This document shows positions 45,201 to 56,329 of a DNA stretch of 64,000 nt, piece after piece. The notes below the pieces were generated by a model. It did not search any database. It saw only the letters and a list, made by a program, of their open reading frames with translations, and had not been told where the DNA came from. The first letter of the stretch is position 1; every line of letters begins with the position of its first letter. The position numbers were made by a program, and so were the translations under genes. The stretch spans positions 1,302,001 to 1,366,000 of the forward strand of contig OX365948.1 in the NCBI GenBank assembly GCA_947247005.1. The letters run 5' to 3'. Source of the DNA: Spisula solida (lineage: Eukaryota; Mollusca; Bivalvia; Venerida; Mactridae).

Positions 45201-47284
45201 GTTCTCTCGGGCTTCTCGTTCGGTTCTTCGGGTATGTTACCAAAGATAACGGAGTCCTGCAGTGACCTGCGTTCATTCTCTAACTGCTCAAAAAGTTTGC
45301 TTGCAGCATCGGTCTGTATTTCTACAGTAAATACCCGACTCTCAGTTTTATTTATTCTCTCATCGTTTGTCTTTGCTATATTGTCAATATGGACCCATAA
45401 TTTTTTGAATTCTTTGTCAAAATCGTCGACTTTTTTCTCTAGGGAATCTAGCGTACTAAGTCTCTTGTTTATGTCAGTTAATTTCATATCAATTTTACTC
45501 ATCCATACAATGAACAATATCAGAGATGGTGTGTCCCGATGCATTGCTATTCGGCGCCATTTCTTGCTGTTCGGGAGTTTCCGTTAAATCATCGAGTACA
45601 CAATAGCGATTGTCTACGGGAACATTTACCTGTGTTAAGCTATTGTCCGCTTCGTCGAATAATACCGAGTCGTCATATAACTGATCGCATTTGCTGTATT
45701 TGCTTATGTATCATCACTTTCACTTTTTTTCTTCCTTTTATGACTTTTTTCTTCGTCATTTCAAATTACTGATTTCACCAAAATAATCCTCATATCTTAC
45801 ACTTTCATTTGGTTTATTTTATATTCCATTTTACTATCTTATAATCAAGTAATTTTGAATTTTCCACGGAGCTCAGAATTCGTGTCTTTCCCCTATTTCA
45901 GTCACGTGGTCAACAATGTATGGTGTCAATAAAGGTATATTTAACTCGAAAGCGTTTCCCCGACTGAGTTCGCTCTTGAAACTAACGACATACATGTAAT
46001 ATAATTATATACTAGTAGTTTAACGGCATCAAATTGTATTAAACACTAATTTAGCTAAACACTTATTGTCATTAACGTGGGTACAAAACCGTATAAATTG
46101 CTATTGCCTTATATCAATTGACACTTTTTTTAATAGAAACACATACAAGATGACTTATTGTCAATTTTCTTTTTTAACAGACCATGGAGCCGTGTACACT
46201 CGATGGGGAAGAAATGTGTGCCCAAACGATGCTGAACTGGTATACCATGGTACGTAAATATTCTGCATCCAAATCAATTATTGTAGATTCTATTTCTAAT
46301 TCTATTATATCAGATAAGTTATTTTGAGTTGACAAAACTATACAATAAACAACATAAGCTGTTATGCTCGCTTTATATCATTTTATTAATATCGTTCCAT
46401 GAATCCAATCCAAAAAAAAGATAATAGAAAGTCGAGCAAAGAAGGCAGCACTCAACTTAACCAGCCGAGCACATAAAATATAAACACATCACATACCGCA
46501 ATTACACGACACAATGACGAACACATTTATACGGAACGAGAAAATGAACTGCTCAAGTCCCAGCGGTCAAAAAGCTGAATGGCCCAGCTTCAGCAAACAA
46601 AAAGCTGAATGCCCTAGCTGAATGACCTAGTTTCAACAGTAATAAGGCTGAAATATTTACTTACGGCTGTCTGAAGTCCTAAATAGTTAAACAATAAACT
46701 CCTCTTTTACCCATGTTGACATTTATTTCTACAATGACAATACTTAGAAGTTCAAAAATCATGATAAGTATTGATACAATGAATGATTTTGTCTTCATGC
46801 AGGTTATATAGCCGGGAAAAAGTATAACGACCTGGGAGGTAATTCTGACAATTTGTGTCTTCCCTACACTCCAACATGGGGCAACTATACCGACGTGTTT
46901 GATAGTTATAGGGGACACATCTACGGAACTGAAATAGATATCAAAGAACCAACTCACATCTTTCCTTACCCGGTATATCAACACGACCTACCATGTGCGG
47001 TGTGCAAATCTACCAGAAAGACATCAATAATGATTCCAGCTCGTATTAATTGCTATCCTGGGTGGAACTTAGAATATACGGGTTACTTAGCATCTGCTAT
47101 GATTTCCGCGGCTAGTAAATCCTACGATACTGTCTGTCTAGATTCACTTCCGGAATTTGTTCCTCATGGAGGCACCAATGATAATGAGCATGTTTTGTAT
47201 CTCATTGAATCACGTTGTGGCTCTCTACCATGTCCACCGTATGTGGACGGTCGTGAGTTAGCATGTGTTGTATGTACTATATAA
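31582..47284 (+). CDS. Gene D: secreted coiled-coil protein with C4-like C-terminal domain (intact, 4 coding exons)
   Basis: Exons 31582-31795, 32692-32805, 46181-46249 and 46803-47284 join in frame to 292 codons plus stop. All introns are GT-AG and phase 1. The leader has a signal peptide (MLLAILLFVAIQSVTA), an EEKR site that could be cut, and a coiled coil. Exon 2 adds a second coiled-coil block, making this protein 38 residues longer than A there. Then come the YTRWGR exon and the cysteine-rich domain with all nine cysteines. Likely secreted and oligomeric; molecular role unknown. Intron 2 (32806-46180) is 13.4 kb and holds a LINE, an array of 36-bp units and one arm of a segmental duplication whose copy of the last two exons was deleted. 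AATAAA at 47308. Gene A is the only other intact copy. Confidence 0.83.
32692..32805 (+). CDS. Gene D exon 2 (extra coiled coil)
   Basis: 114 nt, symmetric phase 1-1, acceptor TAACAG|CA, donor G|GTATTT. Encodes ASEISMLKAELVTSTKRFEN and ALTQELNSLKVSQQN. It repeats the second half of exon 1, so it arose by exon duplication. It is too short for an open-frame search and is defined by splice sites and homology. Confidence 0.78.
32806..33171. other. Start of gene D intron 2
   Basis: No exon seen between the coiled-coil exon and the microsatellite. Confidence 0.5.
33172..33313. repeat. GATA / GGAC compound microsatellite at the LINE 3' end
   Basis: (GATA)n passes into (GGAT)n, then (GGAC)n, then back to (GATA)n. 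On the minus strand it directly follows AATAAACGATC of the LINE 3' end, so it looks like a TCTA-type LINE tail that later expanded. Confidence 0.85.
33894..34463 (-). pseudogene. LINE ORF2 C-terminal region with CCHC zinc finger
   Basis: 189 codons open. Contains CQICGTNIVEDEYHFILEC, the Cys-Cys-His-Cys motif usual at the end of LINE ORF2. Separated from the RT frame by a frameshift near 34500. Confidence 0.8.
34556..35308 (-). pseudogene. LINE reverse transcriptase, second half
   Basis: 250 codons. Carries LRQGEILSPIMFSLLVEDME, the catalytic FADD in LLFADDMVI, SKTKVVVF and YLGV: palm motifs in normal order. The catalytic Asp pair is kept although the element is frameshifted elsewhere. Confidence 0.85.
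35436..35981 (-). pseudogene. LINE reverse transcriptase, first half
   Basis: 181 codons. Contains KNKASGEDKLLNEYF, PDNWTRGINIPIFRKG, YRGITLLSNFSKLF and FGFRPGRSTIDA, the N-terminal RT blocks. A frameshift between 35436 and 35308 joins it to the second half. Confidence 0.85.
36249..37305 (-). pseudogene. LINE endonuclease (AP-endonuclease-like), frameshifted
   Basis: Three frames in sequence: 37305-36793 (LKCIVWNCNGLS, ILTESW, SGGIVVYVRNH, AGDCNAR), 36811-36608 (LLDICKSTSLSIANGRLG) and 36611-36249 (VIDYLLLNQ, FSDHTPLHFDI). These are the metal-binding and catalytic blocks of APE-type LINE endonucleases. The start has no ATG in frame; a GTG opens the visible frame just after the ORF1 stop. Confidence 0.82.
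37311..38134 (-). pseudogene. LINE ORF1 (coiled coil, RRM-like), frameshifted near its 3' end
   Basis: Open from 38134 to 37409. A coiled coil precedes a core with SVIFGNIPEEP and ERVHRMGHTG. The expected C-terminal part (TEQFPPEVTDKRR..YDTLYVNGKPV) continues in another frame to a stop near 37309, so a frameshift lies near 37480. The second copy has the same lesion, so it predates the duplication. Confidence 0.78.
38708..38780 (-). repeat. tRNA-like sequence, copy 1
   Basis: On the minus strand A-box-like GTGACCGAGTGGTAAGCGC and B-box GGTTCGAATAT. The acceptor arms pair poorly, so it is a SINE head or tRNA pseudogene rather than a working tRNA. Confidence 0.55.
40008..40250 (-). mobile_element. 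tRNA-derived SINE copy 2
   Basis: Shares body blocks with 16600-16937 (GTTCAGCCACCCTTT, TTTCTCTCCTGGTTGGT) and has a minus-strand B box GGTTTGATCCC near 40220. It starts at the exact right boundary of duplication copy 1, so its insertion may define that boundary. Confidence 0.6.
40251..40560. other. Intron sequence of gene D before the 36-bp array
   Basis: AT-rich, no exon recognised. Confidence 0.45.
40562..43458. repeat. 36-bp minisatellite, about 80 units, with an 828-bp higher-order repeat
   Basis: Unit core CTATCGCCTATCAATGTGAA followed by CCTATACCGTACAGGG. Since 36 is a multiple of three, long frames stay open on both strands (up to 210 codons; repeats such as GLSPINVNLYRT or IGDSPVRYRFTL), which is not evidence for protein. 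A variant block with AATATGAAGTTATACCATAT occurs at 41000 and 41828, 828 bp apart, equal to 23 units, showing a large secondary duplication. Lies in intron 2 of gene D. Confidence 0.93.
43459..44046. other. Linker with long homopolymers between the 36-bp array and duplication copy 2
   Basis: Holds a run of 12 C at 43564-43575 and a run of 24 G at 43878-43901. No exon recognised. Confidence 0.6.
43878..43901 (+). repeat. Uninterrupted run of 24 G
   Basis: G24, followed by AGG. Lies 145 bp before duplication copy 2 and within gene D intron 2 on the transcribed sense strand. Could form quadruplexes; exact length is doubtful because such runs are often misassembled. Confidence 0.8.
44047..45680 (-). 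mobile_element. Truncated second copy of the LINE (endonuclease and ORF1 part)
   Basis: Reading the minus strand: ORF1 frame 45544-44972, endonuclease frames 44868-44356 and 44374-44171, with the same frameshifts as the first copy. It stops within the endonuclease at 44047; there is no RT. The ORF1 start codon region is deleted. It is a product of the segmental duplication and not a separate insertion. Confidence 0.85.
46181..46249 (+). CDS. Gene D exon 3 (YTRWGR exon)
   Basis: 69 nt, acceptor TTAACAG|AC, donor G|GTACGT, phase 1-1. Encodes DHGAVYTRWGRNVCPNDAEL then VYH. Confidence 0.86.
46250..46802 (+). other. Last intron of gene D with a dispersed repeat copy
   Basis: GT-AG, phase 1. Contains 46430-46665, which has the blocks AACCAGCCGAGCACA, CACAATG..GAACACA and repeated AAAAAGCTGAATG..CC words of the dispersed family. 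Confidence 0.6.
46430..46665 (+). repeat. Dispersed repeat copy (AATGCC..AACAC family)
   Basis: The most complete plus-strand copy. It carries both the 5' block seen at 8816 and 61590 and the CTGAATG words seen, inverted, at 29940-30360. Confidence 0.5.
46803..47284 (+). CDS. Gene D exon 4 (cysteine-rich terminal exon)
   Basis: 482 nt after acceptor ATGCAG|GT, to the stop at 47284. Encodes GYIAGKKYND to VVCTI, two residues longer than A in the loop after EYTGYLAS. AATAAA at 47308-47313. Confidence 0.87.
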
Positions 47285-48384
47285 TGTCCACTAAACCGTT
47301 GAAGTTTAATAAAATTGGACAGAATTAAGCTGTTTGTTTATTATTCCGATAGTTAAGTGCCCGTTTAAAGGGTGTGCCTCACATATTGGTGCATTGCAAA
47401 AATAAAATAAAATTGTCAAATATTCGCGTAATTTTGGTATATTTGCCTGTATATCCCATAAACAACCACACTGTCATCTAAATTAACTTGAGAAACTTCG
47501 GCATTTTGTAGTTATTTGGTATTTTTACATCAAAAAATCTATAGGGTATTAATACCCTATAGAATATTAATACCCTATATAATTAACACTACTATAACTT
47601 AAATTGACTGAAATTTGTTCGCATTAGATGAAAACGAATCGAAAAACGAACCAAATACCACACTGATGTTCACGCTGCAGTTTGTTGATGTTACAGTTCA
47701 ATCACACGTGAATAACATAATTCACAAAGCATGTTGAAAGGAAACTTAGCACTTTTTTTTGAAGAAAAAAAAACTCAGTGGGCGATATCGAGAGCGGTTA
47801 AAATTGCTTTTTTGCACCAAATCTTTCATAAAGCAACCGTCATTGGCTTTCTTTTACATCAATACTTGGTTAGGTTGGAAAATCACGATAATTATACAAA
47901 AATTGTAGCCAAATCTGTGAGGCAGCACCTTTAAAGAACAGTTGCTTTCGGATTGACTGCCAGAGTCGAACATTAGCATGACGATGGTTTACTGCATTAT
48001 TTTAGTGACTGGTAGTTAGAAAAACACTAAGGTATTAGAACATTAGCAGTTGTAGTCATGTTGCATGTGGTAGTATAAACATACTGAACATGTGAATCAG
48101 TAATGATCCAATACTCAATACAGTACAAATACTTTACGGAATCATCCTGCATATGGAAGCAATGCTTTGTTGTTGGAAGAATTTTAATGCGTTCTAATGA
48201 GACGGTCGATGGTCATTCGGTGGTATATCTGCCTAATTGGCCAATGACCTCCGACTCCGCGGGAAGAGACAGAAAGTTTGTGCGATACAAGGAATCCGGA
48301 TGCTCTACCCTAGCACTTTCCGAATAGACTCATTGATCTTTGACTTTCCCAATACCAGCGAGACTATCTCTTGGTAACCAACCA
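47285..48384. other. Downstream flank of gene D within the deleted segment
   Basis: No exon recognised. The 67-aa frame at 47731-47934 and 74-aa frame at 48103-48327 have no support. TAATACCCTATAGA words near 47550 are a short local repeat. Confidence 0.45.
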
Positions 48385-48431
48385 GCTCATCTGTAGTCGC
48401 GTGGTCATCTGTAGTTTTTTGAAAGATTCAG

Positions 48432-48505
48432 TGCCCCGGCCGATATTCGAACCAGGACCTCCGGATTGGTAGTCGAGAGCGCTTACCACTCGGTCACTGT
48501 CCCAC
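48432..48505 (-). repeat. tRNA-like sequence, copy 2
   Basis: Duplicate of 38708-38780, with one change in the A-box region. Confidence 0.55.
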
Positions 48506-49829
48506 ACTGATGTTGAAGACACATCATATAGAAATATAAGAATAGTGAAGGATAGATTTTTTAAAATATTTTTATTATTGTTTTAAAAGAATTATTGTAG
48601 AAAAAAGACAATGAAAACTATTACCTTATTCACTGTGCCACATGCTAATACGTGCAATACATCGCTTGCTTAGAATTAGAAGATCGTAAGTACAAATTCA
48701 ATTTTGTGTCCGGAGCATAACTTTGTTACCCTAAGTTTACAATGACTCCGAAGTTAGTATCCAAAGTTAGTAAGTATGGTTCTTGAAATGACATGAAACC
48801 AATACACACTAACCATAACTCTTTTTTATTTATTCTCCTTTTATTCAGCTCATCCCATTTTGCTTGTCCAGAGCATAACTTAAATTGCAACCATAAGTTT
48901 GAATGACTCCAAACTTGACATGCATTAGACCTTGAGCTGACAATTGACCTTGCCCCCCCCCCCAGTGGGAATTTTCAACACTATGATTTTCTTAAACCTT
49001 ATGGTAGGTAGCATTCACAGACAAAAGTTTGCGAGTTTCTGTTGGGGCTTTAACGAGTTACGGAGGTCTGAAATACGTGACTATGCGATTTTCTACAGGA
49101 GTCACTAATTTTGCTTACATGATATTATAAACATGCCAATTGTTCAATAAATCATGTGAATAAGACATTTATGTATGTTAAATGTATTTGAATTTGAAAC
49201 TATCAGTTGTACAAATTATTATAGGCAAAAAATGTGATATAACATACGTAATTTACGTTACTTTGCATGAAATTACTAGAATATTAAAAAAAACAGTCAA
49301 CGTATATGACGTTTTTAAGTTAAGAAATGATGGTACATTGTACTGATTAGTATGCAGCTCCATAATGTATATAGCTATAGTACAACTACACAAATAGTTC
49401 ATTGATATGGAATGCCATGTAAAATACGTTACCTTTAAAAAATATCGGGTTTTTCAACAACATTTCAGTTAAAATTTCCGTATAACACATATAGTGGGGT
49501 GACAATTGGTGATTTTTTTGCGGTAGCTAGGTGACAGCTTAAGTAGAACAAGCAATGTTATATACCAAAATGTTCGCCTATGTATGTACTATATGGAACT
49601 GCCGGCATAAATTGTCAACACGTGGTGTGGACCCGGAAATTCAGGATGGCGTCCAAGATGGCCGCCATAATTTACAAATACACTTAAAATTCTATGTTCT
49701 CATGCATTTTTATTTATTTATGTATATAGTCACAGGTATTTGCTTAGATATTATTCATTTGATAATGTGCATCATATGGACATACAAGACTGACCACTAT
49801 GAAGTCAAGGTCAAGTTACGAAAAATAGG

Positions 49830-51960
49830 CCCTATGGGATATGCAACACTGCAAAGTACAGGCATCCCAAGACCATATGTGGTACATTACACTTGTCAAG
49901 TACAACCACCCAATGTCACATTCGGTACTCGCCATCACAGAGTACAGCCATCCATTGCCGTATGGGGTAGTCACTACCACTTATTATAGCCATACTAAGC
50001 CATTAGGGGTACTCTCAACCAAACCCTTTGTTATGCTTACCACTACCAACTACACCAGTATCAGGCATGACCGGGTACTCGTCACCATCATATATTAGAC
50101 CTGAATGGGGTGTAGCCAACACCGAGTACACCCATATCATACCCTTAGGGGTTCTTAAACCACTTAATAGTCAATCCAGGCCGTATGGGGGACTAATAAC
50201 ACTGTCTATACATACATTCCGTAACCAATGGAGTACTTACAACTGCCCAATACAACCAGTCCTATTGAATTATTAATGGCACCAGCTATATCTGAGGCTC
50301 TATGGGATACTTAGAACCAAGAGGACAGCCAACCAAGACCATATTGGGTACTCACCACCCTAAATTATAGCCATAGTATGCCATAAGAGATACTCACAAC
50401 ACCTGAGTAAAGCCATATACATGTAAGTCTCTATATGGTACTCACTATTACTGATCACAGCTCTACAAGGCCATATGGGTTACTCACTAGTACAAAACTA
50501 CAGTCATATAAGGCCCAAAAGGGTACTCATCCCAAATAATTACAGATTTCATTCCCCATAAGGACTTACAGTATCACCAAGTTGTATAGGGTACAAAGGA
50601 GTCACAACAACATAGTACAGACATCCAAAGCCCAATCACCACCACCAATTACAGTTTATATTTTGCATTAAATGGTACACATAACCATTGAGTACTGTCA
50701 CACCTGACTGTGGTACTTACCACCAGCGGTAACAACCATACTATGTCCTAAGGGGTACTCGGACCAACTGAATACTGCCATACCAGGTGCAATATAGCCA
50801 TCATTGGCTCTAGTGGGTAATTCCCCACCACCAATTATGTTCATACTAATCCCTATGTGGTACTTACCACTACCAGCCTTCTTAGGCCCTGTGCCCCACT
50901 CACAACTACTGTGTACAGCCATACTTTGCCTGATAGATACTCATAGTCACCGAGGAAAGCCATTCAATGCCCTATTTGGTACTTAACACTGCCTAGTACA
51001 GCCGTCCTTGGCCAGCTTATGTATTCACCTCCACAAGTTCAACCATCTCAGGCCCAATTGGGTCCCCACCTTTACAGAGAACAGCCAACACAGGTCATAT
51101 TGACTACCCTATACCACTGAGAACAACCAGCTCAGGACCCATTTGGTACCAACCATCCCCAGAATACAGTAATCCCAGGCCCTGTTGGGTACCCATCACC
51201 TCTGAGTACAGACATCCTGGGCTGTATTGGATGCCCATCACCACAGAGAACAGCCATCCCAGGTTCCATTTGGTACCCACAACCTCAGAGTACAGTCATC
51301 TCAGGCCCTATTGGGTACCCACCAAATCTGAGTACAGTCACCAAAGCCATTTTGGGTACTCAACATCACAGATTAAGCCATCCCAGGCCTCATTGGGAAC
51401 CCACCAACACAGATTTCAGCCCTCCTAGCCCTCAATGGGAACCCATCAACACAGATGTCAGCCCTCCTAGGCCATATTGGGAACCTACCAACACCGATTT
51501 CAGTCCTCCTTGGCCATATTGGGAACCCACCAACACAGATTTAAGCCCCCCAAGGCCATATTGGGAACCCATCAACACAGTTTTCAGTCATCCTAGGCCA
51601 TATTTGGAACCCGCCAACACAGATTTCAGCCCTCCTAGGCCATATTGGGAACCCACCAACACAGATTTCAGTCATGCTATGCCATATTGGAACCCATCAA
51701 CACTGATTTCAGCCATCCTATGCCATATTGGGAACCCGCCAACACAGATTTCAGCCCTCCTGGGCCATATTGGGAACCCACCAACACAGATTTCAGCCAT
51801 GCTATACCATATTGGAACCCATCAACACTGATTTCAGCCATCCTATGCCATATTGGGAACCCACCAACACAGATTTCAGCCCTCCTAGGCCATATGTGGA
51901 ACCCGCCAACACAGATTTCAGCCCTCCTATGCCATATTGTGTAACTTACCCACTTACTAA
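49830..51960. repeat. 42-bp minisatellite with a gradient of homogeneity
   Basis: Unit of 42 bp with words GGCCATATTGGGAACCCACC and AACACAGATTTCAGCCCTCC. From 49830 to about 51230 the units are very diverged (CCATATGGGGTACTCACCAC types); from about 51390 they are nearly uniform. A 125-bp block (three units minus one base) is repeated from 51673 and 51798. Open frames of up to 159 codons here follow from the period being a multiple of three. Confidence 0.88.
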
Positions 51961-54300
51961 AGCCATACAATGTCATATGATGTCAGCAATTCCTGACTAC
52001 ATGGCGTATGTAACACATGCAATACTGGCTCTAGACAGGTATGGAAATACAAGTAAAGGCTTTAATCTATGAACAGTAACACAGTTTACACTATTTTAGG
52101 AGTATTTTACCTTAAATGATCTTGACTTCTCACTGGTCAGTATTACACAATTCATGTAGTCGCCATAAGATAAGTATGCACCTATCAATCTTTTCCTCCA
52201 GTGGGGGAGTGGCGGACAGACCAAGAGGAATTGGACAATTTTACTTTTGGGGTCTAATTCCTTGTGCACCCTAGAGAATGTTTCAAACTTATTTTCAAAT
52301 ATACACTGTGGTTTTTAATTTGTATGTAGTTTGCTTAAATACCTGACATACGATTGTATAAATGTATATAGTAAATGTTTAAAAGCCATGTGTGTGCATA
52401 GTGTTCTCATGAAGATATTAAATCGAGGGACAATCTGTGTTCTAGTTTCATAGTTTGATTATTAAATTTGTGTGTGTTTATTATATTGTATAAAGCAAAC
52501 AAAAATACTTGTACGTTTGGGATTTTACAAAGATAGATTAACATTGTGTTAAAATTACAGCATATATGATATTGTAAAGTTTGTAAGTAAGGTAATGTAA
52601 ATTGAAACATAAATTGTTTTTTTAATACATATGTTGAAAGTTCGTATGGAAACTGCGATAAACGATATTTTGATTTGAAAATCAATTAATTTTTAGTGGT
52701 AAAGTTTATCTAAAGTAACAGATTACAAGGCTAGTAAATTGTAATTTTGTTTGATATTTAAATACATGTACATTATAGTGTACATGTTGTTTAGTTAAAT
52801 ATACAGTTTGAACTGCAAACCTGTAATAATCTTTGAGCAGGATTAAATTATTTTTTTATTTTTAATTGTTTTAAGTACGTTTTTAAGACACTGAAGACAT
52901 GCACTTTAATTTGTATGTTTGGTAACGTAAAGTACAATGTAGTATTGCCTTAACATACCTTACAAGTAAGATGCTTGTTAATATATATAATATAAACCAT
53001 TATAAATATATAAAGTGGTATTATATGTAACTGAAAAGTGTATGATACAATTTGAATACTTGAAATTATTGAAGGAATGAAAAATGCACATGTTTTGGAG
53101 AATGGGTGACATTTTAAGAATCGCTACCAAACATTTATCTCTTAACCTATACTGGCAATCTATACATCATTTTTTAGGTTTAATGTTGAACTTCGTAATA
53201 GTAACTTCATTATTTGATTGCCTGGTCATCTTAATTTGCAATAAAAAACTTTATGCCATAAACCTTTTGTTTGTTTAGGGTAACGTATGTTTTCCCATAT
53301 TTATCTTCTTTATCATTGTATTTTGGCATTGAAATTCTATCGGTTTGCAGCTACTAGTTTACACTCTTGAATATCATATGCAAACTTGGAATTATTAAAT
53401 AGCATAATGGTGCAATTTATCTTTAAATATTACAATTTTGATTTTTTATTTTGGGGGTAACGTATTTTAAAGCGTGGTAACGGAGAAAAGCCCCACCCGC
53501 CAGTTGCAAACTTTATGCCAAAATTTTCGCCAGACGTTAAAAAATTATGGTCCACAAAATTCCCCCTGGGGGGAGCAAAACCCCCTCTGGCTCACGGTCT
53601 ACATGTGTAACGTTCAGGGACCCTCTATATCTGAACCCGCCAAGGGAGTATAGATGCAATATACTAGTTTCAACTACTAGCATTCAAAACTAACATATGT
53701 CGACAAACAACAACACACTTAATTCATTCAAGATATATACACAGAATCACCTACATTGTATTTACAAGAGGGATCTATAACCTCACCGTGCATATGTCTT
53801 AGAGCTTAACAAAGAGTGACAGACAGAGTTTCTAATAAGTAAACTTTTAGAATAATTCGAACGTACTGTGGTGTATAATAAATATAACAGAATCTACAAT
53901 CCGAGAGAAACAGCTCTTCGATTACACAGATTCTCCAGACACAGTCGCGCAGCTCAACTATACAACTTCAAACCAGTAGTACAACCTCATTGAATCTTAA
54001 CACAGACTCACGTTTGACTCAGCGTTGAACAAAGAGACACCTTGTGGTACCTTGTAAAGTTTTCTAGCTACCACTGACAGTAGTTCGCCTTAACCACCTA
54101 ACCAGACGAATAATATCCACTGTAGTCCAAACCACTAGAAACACGCAACCCAAAACACCCACAACAGACTTACGGTCTATGCTGCTTCTCAGACGTCACG
54201 TTAATCTAACTACGCATACAGCAAGAGCCAAACACTGGTCCAACACAATTATCACTTTGTTCTACCAATGTAATCAACGTTCACAAGCTCAACTAGTCTA
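51961..54300. other. AT-rich gene-free stretch
   Basis: No coding exon recognised. 52300-53300 is strongly AT-rich; 53460-54300 is richer in C and A. Confidence 0.5.
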
Positions 54301-54324
54301 ACGGAAACCCAGCAGTACGATCTA

Positions 54325-54735
54325 TGACCAATCAAGCACCCTTGCGAGTAGGACGATTCCGTATATAGCGGCACCACACGGAGCTTCAGCCGCCAGACTA
54401 ACTATCAACTAACTAAAACTCGGCAATACCAACTATGCCCAATCGAGCACTCTTGCGAGTTGGACGATTCCGTATATAGAGGTATCACCAAGTTCGAACC
54501 AAGACAACACAACCAACCTCAACTATTCCAACTAAAACCCAGCAGTACCATGTATGCCTAATCGAGCACCCTTGTGAGTTGAACGATTCCGTACAGCGGC
54601 ACTGCACGAAGTTTCAGCCAGACTACCCTATCAACTATCTAAAACTCAGCAATACCAACTACGCCCAATCGAGCACCCTTGCGAGTAGGACGATGCCGTA
54701 TATAGAGGTACTGCCAAGCTCTTATCAACAGGCAA
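54325..54735. repeat. Dimeric tandem repeat, four ~110-bp half-units
   Basis: CAATCGAGCACCCTTGCGAG-like words occur near 54331, 54442, 54560 and 54667. Half-units alternate between those followed by GCGGCAC..CACGGAGCTTCAGCC and those followed by GAGGTA..CACCAAG, so the true period is about 225 bp, twice. Confidence 0.75.
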
Positions 54736-55650
54736 TAACTACCTATCTAACTAACCGAACAATACAAGTACAACAGTCCAGTAGCAGAATTACAATAAGT
54801 CTAAAACTAACTACATGTACTGCAAGTAACTACTGCGTTTCCTCTCCGAGATCGGTGAGCATACGAATGACTAATTTCGGTCGAATACAGCCTTATATAA
54901 GCTTATTAGATCTATGTGACGTCATACATCTAGTCGGCGTATTTTAGTAATCACCGACAAATATTTAATAAGCGCCTCGTTTAGCTATATTTAATGAGCG
55001 TCTATTAGATAACCACGAATTTAAGACTATTTACCCTAGCGTTGGGCTCTTCGCTTGAATTATTGGTCTAAATAGCAAGAATGTAATATTCTTAATTGAT
55101 AACAACCAAAACAACTGTCTAAGTACTTCTGAATTTCAAGCGAAGTATATATTTATAAAATGTAACTTGCTTAAGCGTTCAAGAATCACGACTTCCGGGG
55201 AATACGTTTAAAAGCGTCTACATGAGTCAATCGTGAAAGCTCGGCCATTTCCGTTTATCTCCGGTAAATAACCTCGTGTCTAACTGTAGTAATACACCAA
55301 AGCCAACAGGCCGTGAGTTAAAAGTAACAAATTATGTATCCGTCAATAAGATGGTTATTTTTTCTTTCCCGAACAATTTTCTTATTTTTATGATCATACG
55401 AAGACATATCATAAAAGAAATAACCCTTATCTTTAAATATTATTCATAATTTATATTTCCCAAGCACGTGTCGAAAACATCAACAAACATGACCCATATT
55501 TAAGCGGGTTTGTTTACAAAATATACTATAGATAAACCATGTTTTTTGAGCCGTGACTAATTTATGCAGCAAAGTGTATTCACCCTTAAAGGGTAGGTTT
55601 ATATAAGCAATACCAAGATAAGTTAAACAAGTTGGTTCATTAAGTAACTG

Positions 55651-55720
55651 AATACGTGGCCCAATGGATAAGGCGATGTCCTATGAAACTTACTTTTCTA
55701 CGTTCGATCCTTGGAAGCGT
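55651..55720 (+). repeat. tRNA-Arg-like sequence
   Basis: A box TGGCCCAATGGATAAGGCG and a B-box-like ACGTTCGATCCTTGG resemble tRNA-Arg. No good anticodon or acceptor stem, so a tRNA-derived fragment. Confidence 0.45.
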
Positions 55721-56329
55721 TGCTTTTTATATTTTTTTCAAATCGCTTGTTCAAGTAATATTACACAAGAAAGTTATGCATTTCCTGGAATGTATTTAAT
55801 AATGAGCTATTTATTAGTCAAAAATAAGTGTCGTTAGTCATAGTAACCGTGCTTAATTATATAATTTTGGCTGCGACTAGTAAAAATACTGGTGAAGATG
55901 CTCGTATGAAAATGAATATTTAACATGGTTCACATTTACAGAAATTTTGCAAGGAGTTCATATATAAAATAGTTTATGTGTATGGAACTTGTATTGACAG
56001 TTGGACACAACCACCAGCGTTAGATATTGCAATAAACGGTCTTTAAGCACCCACTATATTTTCAAATGCATCATCCGACATGGAGACAGACACAACTGAC
56101 GGGTCGCCAACCAATACACCAAGTCGAAAATATTTGACACAAGTTTTAAGTATAGGATTCAGTAAAGGTAAATTAATACTGGGTCTGTGAAAGAAATGAA
56201 AAAAGTGAAATATGAAAACCCATTGCATGTAGAATGAAAAGCCATAATAATGAAATGACTTTTAAACAATGTCTTCATGTTTTTGATGAAAATGAAACAA
56301 AAATGTAGTTGAGAAAAAAAGTGCAGTTA

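Larger units (their letters stand above)
44047..49736. repeat. Segmental duplication, copy 2 (keeps gene D exons 3-4)
   Basis: Matches 36484-40008 over both flanks. Contains 2225 bp (46160-48384) absent from copy 1. Differs in LINE ORF1 by a 63-bp deletion near 45680 and a 4-bp insertion near 45510. Confidence 0.88.

Noticed and set aside
51231..51976. 159-codon proline-rich frame over the 42-bp array
   Set aside because: Same period effect, with overlapping frames on both strands and no signal of a real gene.
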